A stretch of DNA of 64,000 nt, taken from positions 186,001 to 250,000 of the forward strand of contig NZ_JAAAPO010000003.1 in the NCBI RefSeq assembly GCF_009909235.1, read 5' to 3'. How positions within the stretch are numbered: position 1 is the first letter of the stretch; each line of letters begins with the position of its first letter. This stretch comes from Novosphingobium ovatum. Its GTDB lineage: Bacteria; Pseudomonadota; Alphaproteobacteria; Sphingomonadales; Sphingomonadaceae. A model generated the notes under the pieces. The model saw only the letters and a program-made list of their open reading frames with translations, made no database searches and was not told the origin of the DNA. The translations under genes and the position numbers were made by a program. Below are positions 8,481 through 16,966 of this stretch, in pieces.

Positions 8481-10045
8481 CCGGCCTTGCGCCGCCGCAA
8501 CAGCCCCAGATCGTCCCGCGTAAAGGCGCCCAGCGCCAGCGTTGCCGCGCCATAGACCGCCGCGCCCGCACCTACCAGTGCCAGCATCGCCGTGCCGCGC
8601 ACCACCCACGATCCATGCGTATAGGGCATCAGCCAGCGCTGCGAGATCCACATCACCAGCCCCATCGTCAGCGCCGCCACCGCCAGCCGCCACGCGCGGC
8701 GGATCAGGCGGGCGTCAGGTGCGAAATCGCCTCGCCGGCGCAGTGTGCCATACAGCAACGCGACATTGACCGTGGAGGACAGCGCCGTGGCCAGCGGCGG
8801 CCCCATATGGCGCAGCGGCAGGATCAGGATCAGGTTCAGCACCAGATTGACGACCATCGACCATGTGGCAAACTTGACCGGGGTTTTGGTGTCGTGGCGG
8901 GCGTAAAAGCCGGGCGTCAGCACCTTGACCAACACATAAGAGGGCAGGCCGATGGAAAAGGCCGCCAGTGCTTGCGCGGTCAGCATCGTGTCGGTGGCGG
9001 TGAAGCGGCCATAGCCGAACAGCGCCGCCGCGATCGGTTCGCCACAGAACACCAGCCCCACCGTCGCGGGCAGGGTCAGCGCCAGCGCCAGTTCCATGCC
9101 GCGGTTCTGGGTTTCCATCGCGCCGGCTTCATCGCCCGCGCCCAATTGGCGGCTGATGGTGGGCAGCAGTACCGTGCCCATGGCAATGCCGATCAAGCCC
9201 AGCGGCAATTGGTTCAGCCGGTCGGCCAGATAGATATAGGTCACCGCGCCATGGTCCAGCAGGCTGGCGGCCAGCGCGGTCGAGATTACCAGATTGATCT
9301 GCACCGCGCCCGCGCCTGCGGCGGCCGGCAGGATCAGCGCCATCAGCGTCTTGACCTCTGGCGTCAGGCGGGGCCAGCGCGGGCGCAGCGACACGCCGTT
9401 TTGCCGCGCCGCCCATGCCAGCCACGCCAGCTGCAGCACCCCCGACACCGACACCGCCGCGGCCTGATTGCGCGCCGTGACAAAGGGATCGGGCGAATGG
9501 AACAGCAGCAGCGCCGCGATCAGCGTCAGGTTCAGGAAAATCGGCGCGGCCGCATTCACCCAGAACTTGTGCAGCGAATTCAATATGCCCCCCAGCAGGC
9601 TGACCAGCGAGATCAGCATCAGATAGGGGATCGTCAGGCGCGACAGGCTGACGGCATAGGCGAACTGGTCGGGGGAGACCCCGTTGAACTTGCCCGACAA
9701 GGCCCATGTCACCGGCCATGCGAACAGTTCCAGCGCCAGCGTCATGACGATCAGCACCGGCAACAGCACGGACAGCGCAGCCTCGGCAAAGGCGATGCCG
9801 TCTGGCAGGCCGCGCCCATCGGGATCGGCGACCTTCTTGTTGAACATGGGGACAAAGGCGCTGGCAAAGGCGCCTTCGGCAAACAGCGCGCGGAACATGT
9901 TAGGCAGGCGGAACGCCACCAGAAACGCGTCCGAGGCAAACCCTGCGCCGATCATCCGGGCAAACAGCGAATCGCGTGCCAAGCCCAAGATGCGGCTCAG
10001 CAGCGTCAGCCCGCCAATCGTGCCTGTGGCCTTGAGAAGGTTCAT
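8477..10045 (-). CDS. murJ: Lipid II flippase MurJ (MviN)
   Basis: 522 residues beginning 'MNLLKATGTIGGLTLLSRILGLARDSLFARMIGAG', the family N-terminal signature, followed by 'FLVAFRLPNMFRALFAEGAFASAFVPMF', which is nearly invariant in MurJ. Fourteen hydrophobic segments are expected from the family and many can be seen along the sequence. It moves lipid II across the inner membrane for peptidoglycan synthesis. Convergent with the outer-membrane protein gene, sharing four bases at the stops. secB lies 63 bp downstream of an apparent start region on the same strand, so secB-murJ may be one transcript, followed further on by trpS on that strand. Confidence 0.96.
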   Translation of the reverse strand: MNLLKATGTIGGLTLLSRILGLARDSLFARMIGAGFASDAFLVAFRLPNMFRALFAEGAFASAFVPMFNKKVADPDGRGLPDGIAFAEAALSVLLPVLIVMTLALELFAWPVTWALSGKFNGVSPDQFAYAVSLSRLTIPYLMLISLVSLLGGILNSLHKFWVNAAAPIFLNLTLIAALLLFHSPDPFVTARNQAAAVSVSGVLQLAWLAWAARQNGVSLRPRWPRLTPEVKTLMALILPAAAGAGAVQINLVISTALAASLLDHGAVTYIYLADRLNQLPLGLIGIAMGTVLLPTISRQLGAGDEAGAMETQNRGMELALALTLPATVGLVFCGEPIAAALFGYGRFTATDTMLTAQALAAFSIGLPSYVLVKVLTPGFYARHDTKTPVKFATWSMVVNLVLNLILILPLRHMGPPLATALSSTVNVALLYGTLRRRGDFAPDARLIRRAWRLAVAALTMGLVMWISQRWLMPYTHGSWVVRGTAMLALVGAGAAVYGAATLALGAFTRDDLGLLRRRKAG

Positions 10046-10108
10046 GTCAGCCGATGCGGTTGGGCGTCAAAAAGGGTGGGGGCGCCGTGATGGGCGCCCC
10101 GCATGCGA

Positions 10109-10627
10109 TCAGGCGTTGCCGGCGGGCTCGGCGGCCGAGAGGTCGCCTTCCTGCGCGGCCTGGGCCTGCAACTGCTGCATGTACAGGCCGTTGAAATCGA
10201 TCGGCTCCAGCATGACGGGGGCGAAACCGGCGTCACGCACGGCATCCGACACCACGCGGCGAGCGAAGGGGAACAGGATGCGCGGGGCCTCGGCAAACAG
10301 GAAGGCGTGGGCCTGCACTTCGTCCAGATTGCGCATGCCCACCAGACCGGCATAGCTCAGGTCGACGATATAGGCGACGCCCGCATCTGCCTTGGCGCGG
10401 ATCTCGACCTTCAGTTCGACTTCATGCACCTCGCCCTGCACGGCGCGGGCGGCGATGTTGAACTGCACGTCCAGTTGCGGCGCGTCCTGCCACGAGAAGC
10501 ACTCGGGCGAGTTGGGGTTCTCGACCGACAGATCCTTCACATATTGCGTGATGATGCCCGCGCTGGGCAGCGAATCGTCCGTGCCATCCAGCTTGAGCGA
10601 GGAGGTGACGTTGCCATCTTCGGCCAT
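10109..10627 (-). CDS. secB: Protein-export chaperone SecB
   Basis: 172 residues from the Met at 10627 (MAEDGNVTSSLKLDG). 'GIITQYVKDLSVENPNSP' is the SecB first strand, and 'LDVQFNIAARAVQGEVHEVELKVEIRAK', 'VDLSYAGLVGMRNL', 'LFPFARRVVSDAVRDAGFAPVMLEPIDFNGLYMQQ' are all SecB blocks. It holds preproteins unfolded and delivers them to SecA. The start is supported by AAGGAAAG about 9 bp upstream and by family length; the frame extends further upstream without SecB similarity. Divergent from the Tim44-like gene. Confidence 0.96.
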   Translation of the reverse strand: MAEDGNVTSSLKLDGTDDSLPSAGIITQYVKDLSVENPNSPECFSWQDAPQLDVQFNIAARAVQGEVHEVELKVEIRAKADAGVAYIVDLSYAGLVGMRNLDEVQAHAFLFAEAPRILFPFARRVVSDAVRDAGFAPVMLEPIDFNGLYMQQLQAQAAQEGDLSAAEPAGNA

Positions 10628-11024
10628 GATGCAAACTTTCCTTGGGCGCGGGATGCGCGCGATGGATCCATGTGCCGGCCCTCGTGCGGCGGTTGTCCCG
10701 CCGCGCGCTCGCACCGACAATTGCGCCGCGCCTAGCATCCCGGCGCAGCGCGGGCAATCCATACAGCGCCTGCCGCGCGCCAAAGCGCTGCCGCGCCTTG
10801 CTGCGGAGTCGTACCGAGTAAGGCGGCGTAATGGGTTACCCCTTGCCCGCAGGCGGGCCGATGCGGTTCCCCCCAAGCCGCCCTTTGCGGAATTTTTATA
10901 CCCTTTGAGGCAAATTTCCCCATGCCCGGGGGTGGTGCAGGCGTTGTTCATTTGTCAATCGCCACTATCTAGGGCATGTTTGGAAAGGCCTTCATGTCGG
11001 GGGCCACAAGGTGGATTTCCGCGC
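10628..11024. promoter_or_regulatory. 397-bp divergent intergenic region secB / Tim44-like gene
   Basis: No convincing gene. The left part is GC-rich; the right part (10890-10980) is AT-richer. A weak sigma70-like candidate for the rightward gene is TTGTTC at 10944-10949 with TATCTA at 10966-10971, 16 bp apart. Nothing else stands out. Confidence 0.3.
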
Positions 11025-11690
11025 GTGACTGTTCAAATCGTCATTCTGGCCATGATCGCAGCCTTTTTGGGCATGCGCCTGTATTCCGTGCTGGGCCGCC
11101 GTGCCGAGCATGGGGAGGAGCCTGTGCAGAGCCGGTTTGATGCCAACGCCGGGCCAACTGGCGGGGCGGCTCCGGCTGGCGCGCCACAGGCGGTTCCAGC
11201 CCCCGCCGCGCGGGTGCGTGACATGGCGCCGTTCCAGCCTGCCGTCGAAAACGGCCTGCGCGAGATCGCCAATGCCGATCGCCGCTTTGACCCGGCCGCC
11301 TTTGTCGAGGGCGCGCGGGGTGCCTATCGCCTGATCCTTGAAGCCTTCTGGCGCGGGGACAAGGACGAATTGGTCCACCTGTGCGACCCTGAAGTCGCCC
11401 GCAGCTTTGCCGAGGCGATCGACGCCCGTGTCGCCGCTGGCGAAGTGCCTGACAACCGTCTGGTGCGGATCGAGGAAGCGGTGATCACCGCCGCCAGTCT
11501 GACCGGGCCGGACGCGCGGATCGCGGTGCGTTTCGTGGCCGATATCGCCGCCGTGACGCGTAACGCCGATGGCGTGGTGATTGCCGGCTCGCTGAACGAT
11601 GCGGTTGAGGTACGTGATGTCTGGACCTTCCGCCGCGCGGTGCATTCGGGCCATCCCGATTGGATGCTGACCGAAACCGACGTCGACTGA
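11025..11690 (+). CDS. Tim44/TimA-domain membrane-associated protein
   Basis: 221 residues from a GTG at 11025 (M-T-V-Q-I-V-I-L-A-M), preceded by AAGGTGG at 11008-11014. One N-terminal membrane segment (VQIVILAMIAAFLGMRLYSVLG) is followed by the 'GRR' basic edge, an Ala/Pro-rich linker and a C-terminal Tim44-like domain beginning near 'FDPAAFVEGARGAYRLILEAFWRGDKDEL' and ending 'DVWTFRRAVHSGHPDWMLTETD'. Alphaproteobacterial homologues (TimA) are related to mitochondrial Tim44 and sit at the inner membrane; the exact role is not settled. A longer ORF from 10392 is the antisense of secB and is rejected. It heads a Tim44-MltA-Smr cluster. Confidence 0.87.
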   Translation: MTVQIVILAMIAAFLGMRLYSVLGRRAEHGEEPVQSRFDANAGPTGGAAPAGAPQAVPAPAARVRDMAPFQPAVENGLREIANADRRFDPAAFVEGARGAYRLILEAFWRGDKDELVHLCDPEVARSFAEAIDARVAAGEVPDNRLVRIEEAVITAASLTGPDARIAVRFVADIAAVTRNADGVVIAGSLNDAVEVRDVWTFRRAVHSGHPDWMLTETDVD

Positions 11691-11712
11691 ACCGGTTTAT
11701 CCGATGTCCCTG

Positions 11713-11745
11713 AAAAGCGCGCGACCCAAGGGTGGCGCGCTTTTT
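11713..11745 (+). terminator. Rho-independent terminator after the Tim44-like gene
   Basis: Stem AAAAGCGCGC (11713-11722) pairs with GCGCGCTTTT (11735-11744), an inner ACCC/GGGT extends it, and a T run closes at 11745. It lies 22 bp after the Tim44-like stop, so mltA must have its own promoter or rely on read-through. Confidence 0.8.
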
Positions 11746-11897
11746 CCTATGTGGCGGGGCATCTGCGCCCCTCGGCCTTGCCCTTATGGTCAAGCGGTGG
11801 AAAATCATCGGCAATAGCTTGCGCCTGACCGGGCGATGCGGGCAAAGGGTGCATGACGTGCGCCTGTGGGGCGCCCGTGCAGGAAAGGGCACTGGAC

Positions 11898-13229
11898 ATG
11901 GTGGCATTGCGCTGGCGTCTGGCCGCGGGACTCGCGGCGGTGGCGTTGCTTCCCGGTTGTCGGATCATTCCCAAACCCAAACCGCCGATGGGCTATCCCA
12001 ATGCGCGCCAGATGCCGCCGCCCGGTGCCGCCCAGCGCGGTGGGCCGCCGGTGGCCAGTTATGCCGCTCCGGCACAGTCCGCGCCTGCGCCGGTGGCTTC
12101 GCCCGCGCCCGCGGGGCCGACATCGCTGTTGCCGCCGCCACCTGCCAACGCGATTCAGGCCGGGCTGCGCGCGGGGCCAGAGTTTTCGGCGCTGGGGCTG
12201 ACCGACGCGACCGCTCGGCCGGCGCTGGTCTCGTTCCGGGAAAGCTGTCCCGCATTGGTCAACCGCCGCGATCCCAGCGGTTTGGTCCAGCCCGAGGACT
12301 GGCAGCGGATCTGTGCCAGTGCCACGCAATGGCCGGCCGACAACGCGGCGGGCTTTTTCTATGCCCATTTCGAAACGGTGGTGGTGGGCGATGGCCGGGC
12401 TTTTGTGACCGGCTATTACGAGCCCGAGATTGCCGGGGTGCGCCAGCGCCAGCCCGGTTATGATACGCCGGTCTATGCCGTGCCGCCTGACCTGGTCCAT
12501 GCCCGTCCCGGAGATGCGCCGGTGCGGCCCAATGGCATGACGCCCTTTGGCCGCTATGACCAGAACGGCCAGTTCACCGGCTATTTCGACCGCGCCCAGA
12601 TCGAATCCGGCATTCTGGCCGGGCGCGGGCTGGAAATCGGCTGGGTGGCCGATCCGGTAGAGTTGTTCTTCCTGCAGGTGCAGGGTTCGGGGCGCCTGCG
12701 CGGGCCAGACGGCAGTGTGATCCGCATCGGCTATGCCGCCGACAACGGACTGTCCTATGTCAACATTGGCGCGGCCATGCGCGAACGCGGACTGATCGGC
12801 ACCGGGCCGGGGCAATATCCCGGATCGATGCAGGGCATCATGCAATATATCCGCGAACACCCCGAACAGGGGCAGGCGCTGATGTTGCAGAACCGCTCGT
12901 ATGTCTTCTTCCGCGAACTGACGGGCGATGGGCCGATTGGCGCGCTGGGCGTGCCGGTACGGGCCAATGTGTCGATTGCGGTCGATCCGCTGTTCATCCC
13001 GCTGGGCGCGCCGGTGGCGTTGCAGATGGACCGTTCGGCGGTCAGTGGGCTGTGGGTGGCGCAGGACACCGGCGGCGCGATCAAGGGGGCCAACCGCATC
13101 GATTCCTTCTGGGGCGCCGGGCAAGAGGCCCGCACCATCGCGGGCGGCATGGCGTCGCGCGGGGCGGCGGTGGTGCTGTTGCCGCGCGGTGCGCTGGCCC
13201 GGGCGATGGCGCGGGGCGCGGCGCAATAA
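11898..13229 (+). CDS. mltA: Membrane-bound lytic murein transglycosylase A
   Basis: 443 residues from the Met at 11898, preceded by AGGAAAGGG. The N-terminus 'MVALRWRLAAGLAAVALLPGC' ends in a lipobox (L-P-G-C), so it is a lipoprotein. A Pro/Ala-rich linker (about 20-95) precedes the MltA domain ('FRESCPALVNR', 'FETVVVGDGRAFVTGYYEPEIAG', 'VDPVELFFLQVQGSG'). The C-terminal 3D domain has 'LWVAQDTGGAIKGANRIDSFWGAG', whose Asp residues include the catalytic acid. It cleaves the glycan strands of peptidoglycan to 1,6-anhydromuropeptides. Three bases separate its stop from the Smr-domain gene, so they are one operon. Confidence 0.94.
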   Translation: MVALRWRLAAGLAAVALLPGCRIIPKPKPPMGYPNARQMPPPGAAQRGGPPVASYAAPAQSAPAPVASPAPAGPTSLLPPPPANAIQAGLRAGPEFSALGLTDATARPALVSFRESCPALVNRRDPSGLVQPEDWQRICASATQWPADNAAGFFYAHFETVVVGDGRAFVTGYYEPEIAGVRQRQPGYDTPVYAVPPDLVHARPGDAPVRPNGMTPFGRYDQNGQFTGYFDRAQIESGILAGRGLEIGWVADPVELFFLQVQGSGRLRGPDGSVIRIGYAADNGLSYVNIGAAMRERGLIGTGPGQYPGSMQGIMQYIREHPEQGQALMLQNRSYVFFRELTGDGPIGALGVPVRANVSIAVDPLFIPLGAPVALQMDRSAVSGLWVAQDTGGAIKGANRIDSFWGAGQEARTIAGGMASRGAAVVLLPRGALARAMARGAAQ

Positions 13230-13232
13230 GGC

Positions 13233-13835
13233 ATGGCGGGCAGGGGGCTTTTGGCGCGCGGCTTTGCCCCGGCGCGGCCGCCCGCGCGGCGCCTGTCGGC
13301 CGAGGAAGCCGATCTGTGGGCGCGTGTGGCCGAAACCATCGTGCCGCTGGAACCGCGCCGCGTGGCTGTGCCGGTGGTCGAGCCGGACCTGCCGGTTGTC
13401 GCCCCGCCCGTGCTCAAGCGGGTCAAGGGGCGCGTCCCTCCGCCTTTGCCCGCGCCCGTTGCGCCCGCCGCGCCTGCGCGCCCGCTGGACCGGCACGGGC
13501 TGGACGCGGGCTGGGACAAACGGCTGGCCAAGGGGACGATATCGCCCGACTTTACGCTGGACCTGCACGGCAGCACGCTGGATCAGGCGCACAGCCGGCT
13601 GGACCACGGTCTGACGCTGGCGCTGGCGCAGGGCGCGCGGGTGGTGTTGCTGGTGACGGGCCGGGCCCGCCCGGTGGAATCGGCCGATCGAGGCGACCGG
13701 CGCGGCGCCATTCGCGCCAAATATCTGGACTGGCTGGCCCATGGCAGCCACGCCTCACGCATTGCGGCCGTGCGCCCCGCCCATCCGCGCCATGGCGGCG
13801 GCGGGGCGGTGTATATCGTGCTGAAACGGAAATAG
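13233..13835 (+). CDS. Smr/MutS2-domain protein
   Basis: 200 residues. The N-terminal half is Pro/Ala-rich with 'LSAEEADLWARVAETIVPLEPR', typical of the alphaproteobacterial Smr protein found next to mltA. The Smr domain starts at about residue 107 with 'FTLDLHGSTLDQAH' and ends with 'HPRHGGGGAVYIVLKR', giving the two diagnostic motifs LDLHG and HGG-x-G. The usual TGRG-type centre reads 'VTGRARP'. Smr domains are nicking endonucleases acting on DNA or RNA; the biological target here is unknown. Start at ATG 13233, three bases after mltA. Confidence 0.88.
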   Translation: MAGRGLLARGFAPARPPARRLSAEEADLWARVAETIVPLEPRRVAVPVVEPDLPVVAPPVLKRVKGRVPPPLPAPVAPAAPARPLDRHGLDAGWDKRLAKGTISPDFTLDLHGSTLDQAHSRLDHGLTLALAQGARVVLLVTGRARPVESADRGDRRGAIRAKYLDWLAHGSHASRIAAVRPAHPRHGGGGAVYIVLKRK

Positions 13836-13842
13836 CGCGCGC

Positions 13843-14241
13843 TTATTGGACGTAGATATGTTCCAGCCAATAATCGTTCATCCAATCGGCATAGCCCAAT
13901 AGCTCACCCTGACGGCGTTCCTGTACGGCGGTCCATGGGGTGTCGGCCAGCATCAGGTCCAGCATGGGCTGGATGCGCCATTCCTCACCTGGAAGGGCAA
14001 AGAGGACGTGGTGATAGACCTGTGCCCCCACCCCGTCGGCCTGTGAGAAATGGTCGTGCCGCCGCATCTGGCCTGCCGCCACGGCGCGGTCGAACAGCCG
14101 AAAGTAGCGCAGCATGATGTCCGGGAACCAATCCTTGCCATCGATGAAATAGGCCAAAGGCTTGCATCCGCGCAGCATGAGGCCAAGTTCCCGATTTGTG
14201 TGGAACAGATATGGCAGGTCGCGGACGAGGTTGCTGAGCAT
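13843..14241 (-). CDS. Unrecognised 132-residue protein
   Basis: Starts MLSNLVRDLPYLFHTNRELG and ends 'DWMNDYWLEHIYVQ'. No signal peptide and no clear membrane segment. Rich in Trp, Tyr, His and Asp ('YFIDGKDWFPDIMLRYF', 'QVYHHVLFALPGEEWRIQPMLDLML'), and predicted mostly helical by eye. I know of no family. No good ribosome-binding site precedes the ATG at 14241. Codon usage fits the neighbours and the frame is clean for 132 codons, which supports a real gene. It lies downstream of ahpF on the same strand beyond a strong hairpin. Confidence 0.55.
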   Translation of the reverse strand: MLSNLVRDLPYLFHTNRELGLMLRGCKPLAYFIDGKDWFPDIMLRYFRLFDRAVAAGQMRRHDHFSQADGVGAQVYHHVLFALPGEEWRIQPMLDLMLADTPWTAVQERRQGELLGYADWMNDYWLEHIYVQ

Positions 14242-14316
14242 CGTTCAAGGTTACAGCATGTATTATGCGTGGCAATGGGATCTGTTGTGCCGGTTTTTCG
14301 TTTTTGTTTGTGCGGT

Positions 14317-14344
14317 ATGCCAAGGGTTTTCAGACCCTTGGCAT
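14317..14344. repeat. Perfect 11-bp inverted repeat downstream of ahpF
   Basis: ATGCCAAGGGT (14317-14327) pairs with ACCCTTGGCAT (14334-14344) around a 6-base loop. It lies 21 bp beyond the ahpF stop. On the minus strand it is followed by A-rich, not T-rich, sequence, so it is not a classical Rho-independent terminator for ahpF; a T-rich tract lies on its plus-strand left side. It may be a 3'-end stabilising hairpin. Confidence 0.7.
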
Positions 14345-14364
14345 GCCTTGGCAAAAGGTTATCC

Positions 14365-15921
14365 TCAATTCCGGATCATGTAGTCAAATGCCGACAGTCC
14401 CGCCGTGGCGCCTGCGCCCATGGCGATGATGATCTGCTTGTAGGGCACCGTGGTGCAGTCGCCGGCGGCGAACACGCCGGGGATGCTGGTGGCGCCCTTG
14501 GCGTCGATCTCGATCTCGCCACGGGGCGAGAGGGCGATCGCGCCCTTCAGCCATTCGGTGTTGGGCACCAGCCCGATCTGGACAAAGATTCCTTCCAGCT
14601 CAACCGTGTGGATCGTGCCGGTGGCGCGGTCCTCATAGGTCAGGCCGGTCACCTTGGCGCCATCGCCCAGCACCTCGGTCGTGCGGGCGTTGGTCAGGAT
14701 GGTGACATTGGGCAAGCTGCGCAGCTTGTCCTGCAACACCGCATCGGCGCGCAGCACCGTGTCAAACTCGATCAGGGTGACATGCGCCACGATGCCCGCC
14801 AGATCGATCGCCGCTTCGACGCCGCTGTTGCCACCACCGATCACCGCCGTGCGCTTGCCCTTGAACAGGGGGCCATCGCAGTGCGGGCAATAGGCCACGC
14901 CCTTGGTGGCGTATTCGGCCTCTCCGGGGACGTTCATGTTGCGCCAGCGCGCGCCGGTTGACAGGATCACACTGCGCGCCCGCAGCGTTGCGCCATTGGA
15001 CAGGACGATGCTGTGAAGACCACCGGGAGCTTCGGCCGGGATCAGCTGCTGGGCGGTGGACAGGTTCATGATGTCCACCTCATACTCGCGCACATGGTTT
15101 TCCAGCGCGGCGGCCAGCTTTGGCCCCTCGGTGTGGCTGACCGAGATGAAGTTCTCGATGCCCAGAGTGTCCAGCACCTGCCCGCCAAAGCGCTGCGCGG
15201 CGACACCCGTGCGGATGCCCTTGCGCGCGGTATAGACGGCTGCCGCCGCGCCAGCGGGGCCACCGCCGATCACCAGCACCTCGAACGGATCCTTGGCGTT
15301 GATCGCGGCGGCTGCCTTGGCGTCGGCGCCCACATCCAGTTCGGCGACGATCTCTTCTAGCGTCTTCTTGCCCGACAGCCACATGGCATCGTCCTTGAAC
15401 ACGGCGGGGACGGCCATCACGCCGCGCGCGTCGACCTCTGCCTGATAGGTGCCGCCCTCGATCAGGGTGGCGGAATAGCCGGGGTTCTTCAGCGCGATCA
15501 GCGTCAGCGCCTGCACCACATCGGGGCAGTTGTGGCAGGTGAGCGAGAAATACATCTCGAACGCATGGCCGCCCGGCAGGTCGGCGATCTGCGCCAGTGT
15601 CTCGTCCGCCACCTTGGGCGGGTGCCCGCCAGCCCACAGCAGCGCCAGCACCAGCGAGGTGAACTCGTGCCCCATCGGCAGTCCGGCAAAACGCACACGG
15701 TCATGCGCCTGCGCCACAGGGCTGATGGTGAAGCTGGGCTTGCGCGCGTCATCGCCGTCAAAGCGGGCAGAGACCTTGTCCGACAGGGCGGCGATCTGGG
15801 TGATCAGCTCGCGGGTCTGGGCGGACTTGGCATCGTCACCCAGGCTGGCGACCAGTTCGATCGGTTCGCGCAGCATGGCCAGATATTGCTTAAGTTGGGC
15901 GGACAGATTTGCGTCGAGCAT
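14365..15921 (-). CDS. ahpF: Alkyl hydroperoxide reductase subunit F
   Basis: 518 residues, the standard AhpF length. The N-terminal double-thioredoxin-like domain (1-200) has the redox pair in '[13 protein letters not shown]'. The flavoprotein domain starts with the FAD site '[22 protein letters not shown]', has the thioredoxin-reductase-type disulfide '[10 protein letters not shown]', an NAD(P)H site '[17 protein letters not shown]' and the C-terminal FAD motif '[17 protein letters not shown]'. It uses NADH to re-reduce AhpC. It lies 239 bp downstream of ahpC on the same strand. Start at 15921, with AAGGAC upstream. Confidence 0.97.
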   Translation of the reverse strand: MLDANLSAQLKQYLAMLREPIELVASLGDDAKSAQTRELITQIAALSDKVSARFDGDDARKPSFTISPVAQAHDRVRFAGLPMGHEFTSLVLALLWAGGHPPKVADETLAQIADLPGGHAFEMYFSLTCHNCPDVVQALTLIALKNPGYSATLIEGGTYQAEVDARGVMAVPAVFKDDAMWLSGKKTLEEIVAELDVGADAKAAAAINAKDPFEVLVIGGGPAGAAAAVYTARKGIRTGVAAQRFGGQVLDTLGIENFISVSHTEGPKLAAALENHVREYEVDIMNLSTAQQLIPAEAPGGLHSIVLSNGATLRARSVILSTGARWRNMNVPGEAEYATKGVAYCPHCDGPLFKGKRTAVIGGGNSGVEAAIDLAGIVAHVTLIEFDTVLRADAVLQDKLRSLPNVTILTNARTTEVLGDGAKVTGLTYEDRATGTIHTVELEGIFVQIGLVPNTEWLKGAIALSPRGEIEIDAKGATSIPGVFAAGDCTTVPYKQIIIAMGAGATAGLSAFDYMIRN

Positions 15922-16160
15922 GGGGTGGTCCTTGTGCGAGTAGCATGGGCGCAGAGGGGCGCGCCCGAAATGTCATCCGGCGTGAATGCAGCGTGATGCG
16001 CTGTGTCAGGGCTGGGCAGGGCCAGGGGCGGCCTGTCGTGTCTGGCGTGGCCGCCGGCAATGGGGCGGGGCGCTGCACTTACGTTGAATGACAGGGGGGC
16101 ATAAGGGGCAGGGTGGATGTGAGGGCGGCGCGGCCACCCTCACACCCGGTATTGTCAAAA

Positions 16161-16724
16161 TCAGATCTTGCCGACCAGATCGATCGAAGGAGCCAGCGTT
16201 TCGGCGCCTTCTTCCCACTTGGCGGGGCAGACCTGACCGGGGTGCTCCTGCCAGTACTTGGCGGCCTTGATCTTGCGCACCAGTTCGGCGGCGTTGCGGC
16301 CCACGCCTTCGGGGGTCACTTCGACCAGCTGCACAGTGCCCGAGGGATCGGTGACAAAGGTGCCACGGTCAGCCAGGCCAACGCCCTCGCGCAGGTTGTT
16401 GAACTGCTTGGTCAGGTCGTGGTTCTGATCGCCCACCAGATAGTACTGGATCTTGCCGATGGCGGGCGAGGTGTCGGCCCATGCCTTGTGGCTGAAGTGG
16501 GTGTCGGTCGACACGCCATAGACTTCGACGCCCATCGCCTGCAGGGCGGCATATTCGTTCTGCAGGTCTTCCAGCTCGGTCGGGCAGACAAAGGTAAAGT
16601 CGGCCGGGTAGAAGAAGAACACCGACCACTTGCCCTTGATGTCGGCGTCGGTCACGTCGACGAACGCGCCAGCCTTGTAGGCGGTGGCGGTGAAGGGCTG
16701 GATTTCATAGCCGATAAGCGACAT
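16161..16724 (-). CDS. ahpC: Alkyl hydroperoxide reductase subunit C (2-Cys peroxiredoxin)
   Basis: 187 residues. The peroxidatic Cys is in '[15 protein letters not shown]' (about residue 47) and the resolving Cys in '[10 protein letters not shown]' (about 166). '[12 protein letters not shown]' and 'DRGTFVTDP' are family blocks. It reduces H2O2 and organic peroxides in the cytoplasm and is recycled by AhpF encoded next on the strand. Start at 16724 with AAGGAG 8 bp upstream. The upstream region carries a repeated element at 16807-16839. Confidence 0.97.
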   Translation of the reverse strand: MSLIGYEIQPFTATAYKAGAFVDVTDADIKGKWSVFFFYPADFTFVCPTELEDLQNEYAALQAMGVEVYGVSTDTHFSHKAWADTSPAIGKIQYYLVGDQNHDLTKQFNNLREGVGLADRGTFVTDPSGTVQLVEVTPEGVGRNAAELVRKIKAAKYWQEHPGQVCPAKWEEGAETLAPSIDLVGKI

Positions 16725-16806
16725 GGGTATGCTCCTTGAAAGGTTGCGTGTGAAACCGTGTGAAGCCGAGATAGGCGCTGCCCCGCGATTTGCGAAGTGG
16801 GCTTTA

Positions 16807-16839
16807 CCGATTAATCAGATTGGCCCTGCCGATTAATCA
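16807..16839 (-). promoter_or_regulatory. Candidate operator upstream of ahpC: CCGATTAATCA repeated with 22-bp period
   Basis: CCGATTAATCA occurs at 16807-16817 and 16829-16839. Each contains the palindrome GATTAATC, and GATCGGT follows at 16845-16851. A 22-bp repeat of dyads is the spacing of tetrameric LysR-type sites such as OxyR. It lies 83 to 115 bp upstream of the ahpC start. The protein that binds is inference; no oxyR is in the window. Confidence 0.5.
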
Positions 16840-16890
16840 CGTTTGATCGGTTACGGCGATTACGTGACAAAACGCAGGTCCAAAATGGGG

Positions 16891-16922
16891 AGGCCCCAGC
16901 ATCGCAAGGGATGCCGGGGCCT
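16891..16922 (-). terminator. Putative terminator of aroC
   Basis: AGGCCCC (16891-16897) pairs with GGGGCCT (16916-16922), with inner GCAT/ATGC. On the minus strand the stem is followed by CCCCATTTTGG, a weak T tract. It lies between aroC and the ahpC promoter. Confidence 0.55.
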
Positions 16923-16966
16923 GTCGAACGCGTCCTTGCGGACGATCAAACTTGTCGCGGGTCAGA

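Noticed and set aside
14290..14345. Rho-independent terminator for ahpF
   Set aside because: The hairpin is perfect, but on the ahpF strand it is followed by A-rich sequence; the T tract lies on the wrong side.
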